From Haloplasma contractile SSD-17B (lineage in GTDB: Bacteria; Bacillota_I; Bacilli_A; Haloplasmatales; Haloplasmataceae), in assembly GCF_000215935.2 (NCBI RefSeq), contig NZ_AFNU02000006.1, positions 62,001-126,000 on the forward strand: a stretch of DNA of 64,000 bases, written 5' to 3'. This document shows, one piece after another, positions 35,430 to 43,485 of this stretch (its first letter is position 1; every line of letters starts with the position of its first letter). The position numbers and the translations under genes were made by a program. The notes under the pieces were generated by a model that was not told where the DNA came from, made no database searches, and saw nothing but the letters and a program-made list of their open reading frames with translations.

Positions 35430-35776
35430 AACGCCTCCTAGAGTTGGAAATTAAATTAAAGTTCATTTTCATTAATATCAAACTTTGTACAGTCTTAGTA
35501 TTACGTCAGTTTTAAACTTTATGATATTAACCTATAATAACAAATGGCTTTATAACTATTTAACTTACATAATTTGTAAAAATGCGCTTAACTAATTTTT
35601 AGGTAACGTATAAAATTATTCTAAAATGGAACTTGGATTAATAGAAGTATATATAAAATAAGTTAATAAATTGGCATCTCTGTTTTAACATATACTATCA
35701 GCAGTTATTAACAGAATGCGGAAAACGAAGCTTAACTTAATTCTCAATCTCGTTAAACCAACATACAGTTTATTTT
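35430..35776. other. AT-rich non-coding region
   Basis: No ORF with coding character on either strand. It ends in a plus-strand terminator-like hairpin that has no gene before it. TTGTAA with a nearby TATAAAAT (about 35575-35615) is the only promoter-like pair seen, and it is weak. Confidence 0.4.
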
Positions 35777-35808
35777 AGGTCTTGACTACTATTCAGTCAG
35801 GACCTTTA
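35777..35808 (+). terminator. Orphan terminator-like hairpin
   Basis: AGGTCTTGACT pairs with AGTCAGGACCT (11 bp, one G-U), followed by only three T. No plus-strand gene lies upstream, so it may end a small RNA or protect the downstream operon from read-through. Confidence 0.5.
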
Positions 35809-35914
35809 TAATAGGATAAACATCATAACTATAGTCAGCTTTAAAATTACAATGAAAAATGTGGTTAAATATGGTATCATTGTATGTAAGAAAATCATGA
35901 TTGGAGAACCTGTT

Positions 35915-36367
35915 ATGAATATTAAATTAACAGATTTTGATCGTAATTGTATTGATGAATATGTCAATCTTTTTATAAGTGTTTTCAGTAAAGAACCTTG
36001 GAATGATGAATGGAAATCAACTGATCATGCAAAGTCATATCTAATGGAAATTGTTAAAACTCCTGGTTTTAGAGGATATGTTGCAGAACTAGACAACAAA
36101 GTAGTTGGTGTTATCATTGGTCATATAGTGAAATGGTGGCAGGGAGATGAATATTTTATAAAAGAGTTTTTTGTAGAAACCAATTTACAAGGGAAGAGAA
36201 TAGGAAAACGGCTAGATGAATTTATGAAAGAGAAATTAGTTAGTGAAGAGACAGAAACTATTGTTCTCTTAACTGAACGAACTATTAAAGCATACGAATT
36301 TTATAACAAACAGAGATATAAAACAAGTAACGACACTGTTTTTATGGTACATAATCTTAAAAAATAA
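35915..36367 (+). CDS. GNAT family N-acetyltransferase (operon gene 1)
   Basis: 150 residues from the ATG at 35915, with TTGGAG 9 bases upstream; a longer in-frame ATG at 35852 lies before a TGGTATCAT promoter-like string and lacks a site. FVETNLQGKRIGKRLDEFM near residues 87-105 is the acetyl-CoA loop. Substrate unknown. First of four close genes ending at 39624 (gaps 27, 27 and 9 bases). Confidence 0.83.
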   Translation: MNIKLTDFDRNCIDEYVNLFISVFSKEPWNDEWKSTDHAKSYLMEIVKTPGFRGYVAELDNKVVGVIIGHIVKWWQGDEYFIKEFFVETNLQGKRIGKRLDEFMKEKLVSEETETIVLLTERTIKAYEFYNKQRYKTSNDTVFMVHNLKK

Positions 36368-36394
36368 TATAAACTACATAGGAGGGATTACGGT

Positions 36395-37366
36395 ATGAAT
36401 ATTTTTATAAAGGCAGGAAACAGTAAAGAAATATGGGAAAAAGAATTATCTAATATTAAATCGAAACACCAAGAAATGACAATTAATTATGGGGCTAATA
36501 ATAAGGACGAGGATTTAAGTGAAGTTGACATTTTGGTAGCAGGAAGAATAACGGCAAAGGAATTAGATGCTGCTAAACAGTTAAAAGCAATCTTCGTACC
36601 ATTCACAGGTGTAAATCAATTGCCTCTCAAGGAACTAAAAGACCGCAACATAAGTGTGTTTAATTCGCATGTAAATGCACCATATATAGCAGAAAAGGCA
36701 TTAGCATTAGCGCTAAGCATACTCGGAAGAATTGTGGAGTTAGATCATCGATTGCGTGAAAAACAGTGGGGAGGTCATGATGGTTCTACATTATGGACCT
36801 CTTTACAGGGCATGAAATGTGGAATTCTAGGTATGGGAGAAATCGGACAACATATCGTTAAATTGTTAGAACCATTTAACCCTAGAATTGTAACGATGGA
36901 GCGCTACAATAAACGACCGATTCCATCAAAATCAGTTGAATTCCATAAAACTGCAGAAGAGGTTTGTATGACCTCAGATATCGTTTTTATATCATTACCA
37001 TCTACAGAACAAACGAACAATATGATTGATGAGAAAGTTCTTGCTAACATGAAAGGGAAATTTATAGTCAATGTAGGAAGAGCAAATGTAGTTAATGAAA
37101 AAGGTCTTTATAATAGTTTAAAGAATCAAACATTAAAAGGTGCAGCATTTGATGTCTGGTACCAATATCGGGACAAAGAAGGTAATCGTTCGTATCCGTC
37201 ACAATACCCACTTCACGAACTACCTAACTTTGTTTTATCACCACATTGTTCAGCCCATACAGAGGGCGCAGGACCAAGACATTATAACGACACAGCTAAA
37301 AAAATAGGACAGTATCTAAAGGACAAGAACTCTATAAGAGAAATAAATACAGAATTAGGATACTAG
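36395..37366 (+). CDS. D-isomer 2-hydroxyacid dehydrogenase family protein
   Basis: 323 residues. The NAD-binding Rossmann motif GILGMGEIGQHIVKLL is near residues 142-157; catalytic Arg in VNVGRANVV (about 229), Glu and His in the usual following places (HCSAHTEG near 286-293). These enzymes reduce 2-keto acids to D-hydroxy acids or oxidise related substrates; substrate not predictable. AGGAGG precedes the ATG. Second gene of the operon; its stop is TAG. Confidence 0.9.
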   Translation: MNIFIKAGNSKEIWEKELSNIKSKHQEMTINYGANNKDEDLSEVDILVAGRITAKELDAAKQLKAIFVPFTGVNQLPLKELKDRNISVFNSHVNAPYIAEKALALALSILGRIVELDHRLREKQWGGHDGSTLWTSLQGMKCGILGMGEIGQHIVKLLEPFNPRIVTMERYNKRPIPSKSVEFHKTAEEVCMTSDIVFISLPSTEQTNNMIDEKVLANMKGKFIVNVGRANVVNEKGLYNSLKNQTLKGAAFDVWYQYRDKEGNRSYPSQYPLHELPNFVLSPHCSAHTEGAGPRHYNDTAKKIGQYLKDKNSIREINTELGY

Positions 37367-37393
37367 TTAGAAGATAAAGCAAGGAGGTTTGGC

Positions 37394-38650
37394 ATGGAGT
37401 CTCAGACGCTAATCCACAAAAATATCGCTAATAAACTAATGAGTAACGATTTAAAGATTAATAAACATGAGTTATCGCAACTTCTTGAACGAATAAGCCA
37501 TACGGATGAAATTATCAAATTATTTACTTTTTTAATTGACAATGACTATTTAACATTACTAGACTACCTTTTGACCTACACAAACATTGCATTATTAAAA
37601 CGACTTGATGTCTTTAGTGATCAAATTATACTAAGGTTAAAAATTGCAGACAAAACAGGTATATATGAAATTCATACAGAACCTAAGAAACGTACTATTC
37701 AATCTTCTTTGTATACACGTAGTGAACAACTCTCTATTTCTAGACAGACTGTTATTAATTACATCAAGTCATTAAATGTTGAGTTATATACGGAGTTTTT
37801 ACATACGTTTGGAAAAGACTATCACATACAACTTGAGATTATTAGTCAAATCATGAATGATGATACAAGTTTAGAGTATAAAAATCTATTATTAAATAAT
37901 AGTCTTATAAACAATTGGCATATTAATTTGATATTAAAAAACATAAGTGTAATTCCAAAAATTAATGATACTACACTAGAATACCTGATTAATTACATAA
38001 AAGAGGCACATAATCCTTACCCTGAACGATTAGGGGTATACCTATATGACATCGATCATTTAGTTGCTAATATCCTTGGAAAGTCAACTAGAAATTGTAG
38101 TTTGATTCGTAAATTAAAGCAACAGGTGATAAAAACCAAGAGAATTGCAATCGATGAGAAAATAAGAAATGAACAAAAGTTATTCTATGATGAAGCAAAA
38201 AGTAAAGCATTTCTAGACACTGTAAAACTAGGTAGCTTACAGGAAATAAAGGATCGTATATCAGATGAGCAAGTAGACGTGAACATTCAAGATGAAGAGG
38301 GTAAAACAGTGCTAATGCACGCAATTGAATTAAGGGATGAATCCATTGTAATGTTCCTACTGGATTATGTGGATGTAAATATCTGTGATTATAATTTAAA
38401 TACACCATTACATATCCTTTATAAATATAAAGCTTTTTATAAGAATCACGTATTTGATACCATCATAAGAAAAGGGGCCAGTATTTATGCTTTTAATTTA
38501 GATTATGAGGTAGTTGCAGTTCAAGTTGCGAAAGAAGTATATGGTAATTTAGAATTAATGAGTAACGAAAAGCATAGCAATTTGCATCCCGTATTAAAGA
38601 ACCATCGAAGTACTGGTATTAATTTAAATAATTTAACACGGTGTATATAG
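37394..38650 (+). CDS. Ankyrin-repeat protein
   Basis: 418 residues, no signal peptide, so probably cytoplasmic. The N-terminal 270 residues are helical and not recognised, with an HEAT-like feel. Ankyrin repeats lie at about 285-375: VNIQDEEGKTVLMHAIELRDESIVMFLL, then VNICDYNLNTPLHILYKY, then a third partial. Ankyrin repeats bind proteins; the partner is unknown. AAGGAGG 8 bases before ATG. The GNAT gene starts 9 bases after its stop. Confidence 0.78.
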   Translation: MESQTLIHKNIANKLMSNDLKINKHELSQLLERISHTDEIIKLFTFLIDNDYLTLLDYLLTYTNIALLKRLDVFSDQIILRLKIADKTGIYEIHTEPKKRTIQSSLYTRSEQLSISRQTVINYIKSLNVELYTEFLHTFGKDYHIQLEIISQIMNDDTSLEYKNLLLNNSLINNWHINLILKNISVIPKINDTTLEYLINYIKEAHNPYPERLGVYLYDIDHLVANILGKSTRNCSLIRKLKQQVIKTKRIAIDEKIRNEQKLFYDEAKSKAFLDTVKLGSLQEIKDRISDEQVDVNIQDEEGKTVLMHAIELRDESIVMFLLDYVDVNICDYNLNTPLHILYKYKAFYKNHVFDTIIRKGASIYAFNLDYEVVAVQVAKEVYGNLELMSNEKHSNLHPVLKNHRSTGINLNNLTRCI

Positions 38651-38659
38651 GAGGGAACT

Positions 38660-39624
38660 ATGAAAGTGATTATAAGAACAGAAAAATATAGCGATATCCA
38701 TCAAATAGCAGAAATAAATGCCTTAGCTTTTAAGAATTCAAATCCATTAAATGAAGTAATATTAGTCGACTCATTAAGACATCGAAAAGAATTTGATCCT
38801 GAACTGTCCTTAGTGGCAGAAGTGAACGGAGAAGTAATAGGTCATATACTTTTTTTCTAAGTACAATAAAATTAAATAATAAGACTCATGATGCCGCTAT
38901 TTTAGCACCTTTATCGGTGCATCCGAATTATCAAAAACAAGGAATTGGTACAAGGTTAATTGAAGAAGGGCATAAACGACTAAAGACCCGAAACATTCAG
39001 TGTTCGTTATTATTAGGTCATCCTAGTTACTATCCACGGTTTGGTTATAATACCCATATGTTTTCGGAATCAAAAATTAAAATTAAACAAGAAGATATAA
39101 GTTCAGTAGTGTCTGACTCAATTAAAGAGCGCAAACCTGAAACAGGCGATATCAAAGCATTACAAAAACTATGGGAAATAACGTTTAAAGACACGGATAT
39201 GACCATTCAACCAGGGAATAATCTTACGGATTGGGTGAGTTGTGGAAAAGGAATGACAACCTCAGTATTAGAACTTGATAATGAGGTAGTTGGCTATATT
39301 CGATATCTAACGAATCAACCACAATCAATACAGTCACTCTTATCAGACGGGAGTCCTAATCGTTTTTCTTCTATAGTATCATTTATGAACCAAAAGATAA
39401 CACCTGATAGAAAGGATCTCATATTGCCGCTTGATCCAAACTCAAATTTCGTCGAACAATTAATAACAATCCCTTATGAGAAAGAGGAGAACGTTTGGCC
39501 AGCAGCAATGTTAAAGATACTAAATATAGATAATATAGACTTTATAGGATATATCGAATCAGTTTTGAATGGCGAAAGAAATCCAGGTATGATCACATGG
39601 CCTATTGAATTCGATGTATGTTAA
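38660..39624 (+). pseudogene. GNAT acetyltransferase interrupted by a frameshift at a T7 run
   Basis: The first 66 codons encode a GNAT start (HQIAEINALAFKNSNPLNEV, then LVAEVNGEVIGHILFF) and end at TAA 38858-38860. After a -1 shift the frame stays open to 39624 and continues the same domain: APLSVHPNYQKQGIGTRLIEEGH (acetyl-CoA loop QGIG), LLLGHPSYYPRFGY, then about 170 more residues. The shift lies at T7 (38850-38856) just before the stop; one extra T restores one protein of about 320 residues. T TTT TTC followed by TAA also fits a -1 slippery heptamer. Sequencing error, slippage-controlled expression or a broken gene are all possible. Confidence 0.8.
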
Positions 39625-39631
39625 TAACTAG

Positions 39632-39662
39632 AAAACGCATGAGCGATTGCCCATGCGTTTTG
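39632..39662 (+). terminator. Rho-independent terminator after the four-gene operon
   Basis: AAAACGCATG pairs with CATGCGTTTT, with an inner GC/GC pair. It ends the 35915-39624 unit. Confidence 0.88.
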
Positions 39663-39869
39663 TATAGAAATACATTGACTTTAGATGAATTTTAATAGAA
39701 AACAAGATTCAATTCACGTATATATCTATTGAGAAACTAATTTCATTAATTGATTCTGTCATTTTTTTTGTTTTCCAGCATATATATAATAGGAGTAGCA
39801 TAATTTATCAAAATAACGATATAGATAGCGTTTTCACTGTTTGAAACTATAAAAAAAACATATAATATA

Positions 39870-39878
39870 TGTTATAAT
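39870..39878 (+). promoter_or_regulatory. Extended -10 promoter of a short transcript
   Basis: TGTTATAAT. The expected start is near 39885, about 85 bases before a terminator. Confidence 0.55.
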
Positions 39879-39884
39879 AGGAAT

Positions 39885-39972
39885 ATATTGGTATATTTCT
39901 ATCGTTTTTTAGGTTATGTATCAAAAGAAATCACATGAAGAATCTTAACGAAGGCAGAGGGACTGCCTTTTT
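39885..39972 (+). ncRNA. Candidate small RNA or attenuated leader before the WD40 gene
   Basis: An extended -10 promoter, about 85 transcribed bases, then a clear terminator: AAGGCAG/CTGCCTT around AGGGA with T5 (39950-39972). The only ORF is a 10-codon ATG frame (about 39916-39948). It may be an independent small RNA or a leader that limits read-through into the WD40 gene. No known riboswitch class was recognised. Confidence 0.4.
39950..39972 (+). terminator. Terminator of the short transcript
   Basis: AAGGCAG (39951-39957) with CTGCCTT (39963-39969), then T5. Confidence 0.82.
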
Positions 39973-40015
39973 CTAAATATAAATATATAGTTATTAAATA
40001 TGAAGAGGTGCTAGT

Positions 40016-40051
40016 ATGTATAAGGGTAAATTTCGATTAGACCACATATAA
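40016..40051 (+). CDS. Possible 11-residue leader peptide
   Basis: ATG at 40016 is preceded by GAAGAGGTG with ideal spacing; MYKGKFRLDHI then TAA. It lies 44 bases before the WD40 gene. The ribosome site is better than expected by chance, but the peptide is too short to judge. Confidence 0.3.
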   Translation: MYKGKFRLDHI

Positions 40052-40095
40052 CGTTATTTATTATATTGCAAAAAAAGTAAATAGGAGGAGATAAT

Positions 40096-40962
40096 ATGGC
40101 CAATAACCTTAGAGATTTTGATGGCTTAATTAAAAGCATGGATGTTGATAATCTTTACATCTACACGATGAGTGATCAAACAATCTTTGTTTGGGATAAA
40201 ATTGACTATACGTTGACACGAACAATGGATTGTTCAAATGATGTTGAAATAGTAAGAGATTTTAGAGTCAATAGTAAACGAATCTACGCTATTGGGTTGT
40301 ATAACTTTTTAGTATTAGATAAGGACAATGCTGACATGATTTATCACTATAAGTTTGGATGTAATACTAATTCTGACTTCTGTCACTTTTTTAATGATGT
40401 AGAGAAGATTTACTTGTCAATACGGAATAGTCATGTCATTGCGATTGACAAGACAGATTATATGAATACGTGTATCTTAGATGAACACAATGATAGTGTA
40501 GAAAGTATTGCATCAGATCAAGATTTTCTCTATACAGGATCTAAAGATAAAACGGTAACGATTTGGACTAAAAAAGGTTACGAAGTAATCGATACGTTAT
40601 ACGGACATAATGGTGATGTATTCGTAACTGTAAATGAAGAGTACATTATCTCAGGTTCTAATGATGGCAAGATTATTGTTTGGGATAAAGAGACACTAGA
40701 AGAAAAAATGAGTATAAAAACTGCTCAAGATACAATTGACTGGATTAGCTCATGGAACAGTTATTTACTAACCATGAGTAGTGATGAAGGAAATATTAAG
40801 GTATGGGATTTAAAAGAAAATGATTGTATACTTAGAACAGAAATCCAAATACCAAGTTCATTAAAACACAATGTAATGATTGATGAAGATGTACTATATC
40901 TTGTCACACAGGATCATCCAGGTATTCAAGTTTTTAATCTAGAGGACATTGTTAATAATTAA
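40096..40962 (+). CDS. WD40-type beta-propeller protein
   Basis: 288 residues, no signal peptide. About seven strand-rich repeats; the best are DFLYTGSKDKTVTIWTKKG, YIISGSNDGKIIVWDKETL and SSDEGNIKVWDLKEN, with the (I/V)W(D/T) repeat ends. Likely a cytoplasmic protein-binding scaffold; no enzyme motifs. AGGAGGAG precedes the ATG. Terminated separately from the next gene. Confidence 0.85.
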   Translation: MANNLRDFDGLIKSMDVDNLYIYTMSDQTIFVWDKIDYTLTRTMDCSNDVEIVRDFRVNSKRIYAIGLYNFLVLDKDNADMIYHYKFGCNTNSDFCHFFNDVEKIYLSIRNSHVIAIDKTDYMNTCILDEHNDSVESIASDQDFLYTGSKDKTVTIWTKKGYEVIDTLYGHNGDVFVTVNEEYIISGSNDGKIIVWDKETLEEKMSIKTAQDTIDWISSWNSYLLTMSSDEGNIKVWDLKENDCILRTEIQIPSSLKHNVMIDEDVLYLVTQDHPGIQVFNLEDIVNN

Positions 40963-40968
40963 TAAGAT

Positions 40969-40999
40969 CAAAGCGCAATGTAAAACCATTGCGTTTTTT
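40969..40999 (+). terminator. Rho-independent terminator after the WD40 gene
   Basis: AAGCGCAATG with CATTGCGTTT (one G-U), then a T run. Confidence 0.85.
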
Positions 41000-41025
41000 T
41001 TAGGCATTAACACATTCTATATATT

Positions 41026-41053
41026 TTAACAGTCAATGTGAGACATGTATTAT
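41026..41053 (+). promoter_or_regulatory. Promoter for the helical protein gene
   Basis: TTAACA (41026-41031), 16 bases, TATTAT (41048-41053). It overlaps the first in-frame ATG (41052), so translation must start downstream. Confidence 0.5.
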
Positions 41054-41156
41054 GTATATACTACGTAATATAACTTGCAATGCATATCCTAATAGTGGGA
41101 GTAATGAATCAACTATTAGGGGGGAGGGTTTCATATGGCACTTAAACCCAAATATT

Positions 41157-41840
41157 ATGAATGAAAATAAAGTCAGACAGTTTTTATTAAAAATGAAGAT
41201 TGCCACAAATGAAATTGATGATTTAAATCACCAATTGAAGCGATATTTAAACCTAAAAGATCACGCTATGTCTATTGAATCAAATAAAACAAATAATGAG
41301 TTAAAACAAGATACAGACATTATTAATACAATTAATATAGAAGATGAGTTAGATGTGTTTGGTCAAGTTCACAGGATTGGTCAAGAATTTACTGACACCT
41401 TTAATACTGATGCGATTGATGAGATGAAAGATGAACTAAATAATTATAAGAGTGGTATTAAGTTTGAATTAGAAGATAAAGAATATGATACAATAACGAG
41501 TAAAAAAGAACGTTTTAAGAGTGAACTAGATGATCACTTTCCAAATTTATCACTCTACTATAAATACTTAATAAACGAATCTTTTTATATGTTTCATGAT
41601 GAAGTAGATGACTTAATTTTCTTGCTTGAACGGTATTTTAAATTTAGAAAGAAAAGAAGTAAGAAAAGTATTGATGCTGACTATTTAAAATTAGGAAACG
41701 ATATCTATATCGCTTATAGACAAATCGATGAAATTTTCTCTAGGATTTCTTTAATCAATAGCCATAAAATTAAGCGATTATCAGATCAACAAAAACGGCA
41801 GCTAGATAGTATCGTAAACTTAATTCATTCTCTCAATTAA
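41157..41840 (+). CDS. Uncharacterised alpha-helical protein, start uncertain
   Basis: 227 residues from ATG 41157; charged, helical, no signal peptide or membrane segment, with a coiled-coil-like stretch near the start (NEIDDLNHQLKRYLNL) and basic KFRKKRSKKS near residue 165. Family not recognised. The best ribosome site in the area (AGGGGGGAGGG, 41118-41128) serves an ATG at 41135 in another frame, whose nine codons (MALKPKYYE) end at a TGA overlapping the ATG at 41157. Losing one base of AAACCCAAA (41143-41151) would fuse them as MALKPNIMNENK..., probably the real start; coupling through a tiny ORF is the alternative. Confidence 0.6.
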   Translation: MNENKVRQFLLKMKIATNEIDDLNHQLKRYLNLKDHAMSIESNKTNNELKQDTDIINTINIEDELDVFGQVHRIGQEFTDTFNTDAIDEMKDELNNYKSGIKFELEDKEYDTITSKKERFKSELDDHFPNLSLYYKYLINESFYMFHDEVDDLIFLLERYFKFRKKRSKKSIDADYLKLGNDIYIAYRQIDEIFSRISLINSHKIKRLSDQQKRQLDSIVNLIHSLN

Positions 41841-41865
41841 AGCACTCAATTTCTGGGTGCTTTTT
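41839..41865 (+). terminator. Rho-independent terminator
   Basis: AAAGCACTC with GGGTGCTTT (one G-U), then T5. Confidence 0.85.
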
Positions 41866-42094
41866 CATGTTAATAACTCGTTACACCCCTACTGAGGTAG
41901 TACTATTTTCAACTATAACAAATCACACACACTCTAAAGGATTTTAAAAACTATTTATGCTGCATAGTAAAACATATGCAATTCTCAAGAAAATTTGTAC
42001 TTAAAGTATAAAAATAATTTAAAAATAAGCTAAGTTATATTTTAAATAAAAAATGGACGTTTACATAGGGTTCAGGTTCTATCTTTCCTTAAAA
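41866..42094. other. AT-rich non-coding region between converging units
   Basis: No ORF of coding character. Only poly-A/T-rich sequence is seen, ending at the minus-strand terminator of the YkvI-like gene. Confidence 0.4.
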
Positions 42095-42152
42095 ATATAA
42101 AAATACCCATATAGTAACACTAACTCTTTTTGTGTAGTGTCTACCATATGGG
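42095..42152 (-). terminator. Two-tier terminator of the YkvI-like gene
   Basis: CCCATAT/ATATGGG (42106-42112, 42146-42152) encloses ACACTA/TAGTGT. The minus strand continues into T-rich sequence (two T5 runs). Confidence 0.75.
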
Positions 42153-42209
42153 GATCAGATCATTATAAACAACTGGTTAACTTTTTTTTTTATTTATATA
42201 ATAAAGTTA

Positions 42210-43298
42210 TTATTCTCTAAGTTCATCACGTTTAAACAGCCATACGTATATTAGTCCAATGAATAGTAGGAAACCACCATAACCGACTAGTGGGAACATG
42301 ATTTTAACCATCTTAGAGAATCCTATTTGAGCCAACAAGAAGGCTCCAATGGATGTTCCAATGATAATCATTTTTCTATATTTTTCACCAGTAAAGTCAT
42401 CTGTACGTGATACAAATCCGTATAAACCGCCGACAGCTGTTGTATAGACCTCTGCTATTAGTACGACTGAAAATATGATTTGGATGATTCGTCCAATGTT
42501 ACCAGCTATTGTAACCATTGGTATTTCAACCGTTACAGCTTCTTCTATATTGGTTAATACACTATAATAAATGGCTAATATTCCAATACCTAATCCAAGA
42601 GCACCAAACAATGCACCTAGAAATAAAGAACGACGATCTTTTCCTTTAGTGCCTAATGGACCGAGTACTGATACTGCCATTACCAGATTATACGAGGCAT
42701 AATTAATACCAGATACAATCCAAAATGGTGTTGCCCCATCTTGCTCTCTTGCAAGTTCGATTTCATCGACTGTTAGTGGATTTATTACGATTGAGTATAT
42801 ACAAATCGATAGAACTGATAATAATAGTATTGGGACAATATAACTAATTGAATTAATTACACCCGTTATTCCGGACATAACGGTCAATAGTGGTAAAATC
42901 GTCATTAATAAAGTTCCGAAGAACGGTGAGATACCAAATTGTTCTGCAACAATTGCACCAGTACCAGCGATCATGGCGGACAAGACTCCAAATAGGAAAA
43001 AGGTTATAATTAGGTCAATGATCGTTCCAAAAATTTTTCCATTAGAGAACCTTACGACTTGCACATGCGAATCTGCATTGAGTTTTTTACCAAGTAGCAA
43101 GATTGTATAACCGAAAAAGAAAAATAAAACGACAGCAAGAGCTATTCCCCATACTCCATTTAACCCATAAGATGAAAAGAACTGAAGCACCTCTTGACCG
43201 GAAGCAAATCCAGCTCCTACTACGGTTCCTATATAAGTTGCAGCTATTTTAAAAATACCAATTTGACCTTCTTGATCTCTTTTTACTACATGTTTCAT
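42210..43298 (-). CDS. YkvI-like membrane transporter
   Basis: 362 residues, ten or eleven membrane helices. The start YIGTVVGAGFASGQEVLQFF is the YkvI-family signature, with the unwound first helix typical of the APC/LeuT fold. Usually described as an uncharacterised transporter; the substrate is unknown, perhaps an amino acid. AAGGAG precedes the ATG. The gene is divergent from copA. Confidence 0.85.
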   Translation of the reverse strand: MKHVVKRDQEGQIGIFKIAATYIGTVVGAGFASGQEVLQFFSSYGLNGVWGIALAVVLFFFFGYTILLLGKKLNADSHVQVVRFSNGKIFGTIIDLIITFFLFGVLSAMIAGTGAIVAEQFGISPFFGTLLMTILPLLTVMSGITGVINSISYIVPILLLSVLSICIYSIVINPLTVDEIELAREQDGATPFWIVSGINYASYNLVMAVSVLGPLGTKGKDRRSLFLGALFGALGLGIGILAIYYSVLTNIEEAVTVEIPMVTIAGNIGRIIQIIFSVVLIAEVYTTAVGGLYGFVSRTDDFTGEKYRKMIIIGTSIGAFLLAQIGFSKMVKIMFPLVGYGGFLLFIGLIYVWLFKRDELRE

Positions 43299-43407
43299 TC
43301 TCTCACTCCTTACACTCTTTAGTATCTGATAATAAGGATAAATTATTAAGAATAAAAGTGATAATTCATACTATAGAAATTAAAATTTTCACATTCAAGT
43401 AAAACAT

Positions 43408-43435
43408 TTGACTTTATATTTAATTACGGTATAAT
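43408..43435 (+). promoter_or_regulatory. copA promoter
   Basis: TTGACT (43408-43413), 16 bases, TATAAT (43430-43435). Confidence 0.75.
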
Positions 43436-43444
43436 ACATGTATG

Positions 43445-43466
43445 CACCCCCTATAGGGAGGGGTAT
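43445..43466 (+). promoter_or_regulatory. CsoR-type copper operator
   Basis: CACCCCCTATAGGGAGGGGT: C-rich and G-rich arms around a perfect CCCTATAGGG core, typical of CsoR sites. It lies at the start of transcription, and a csoR gene ends this cluster. Confidence 0.75.
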
Positions 43467-43485
43467 AAAAAGGAGGTTCTTAGTC

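Noticed and set aside
37394-37600. Replication or DNA-binding role for the N-terminus of the ankyrin protein.
   Set aside because: No helix-turn-helix or nucleotide-binding motif could be seen.
41052-41156. N-terminal extension of the helical protein from ATG 41052.
   Set aside because: A promoter overlaps this ATG and there is no ribosome site before it.
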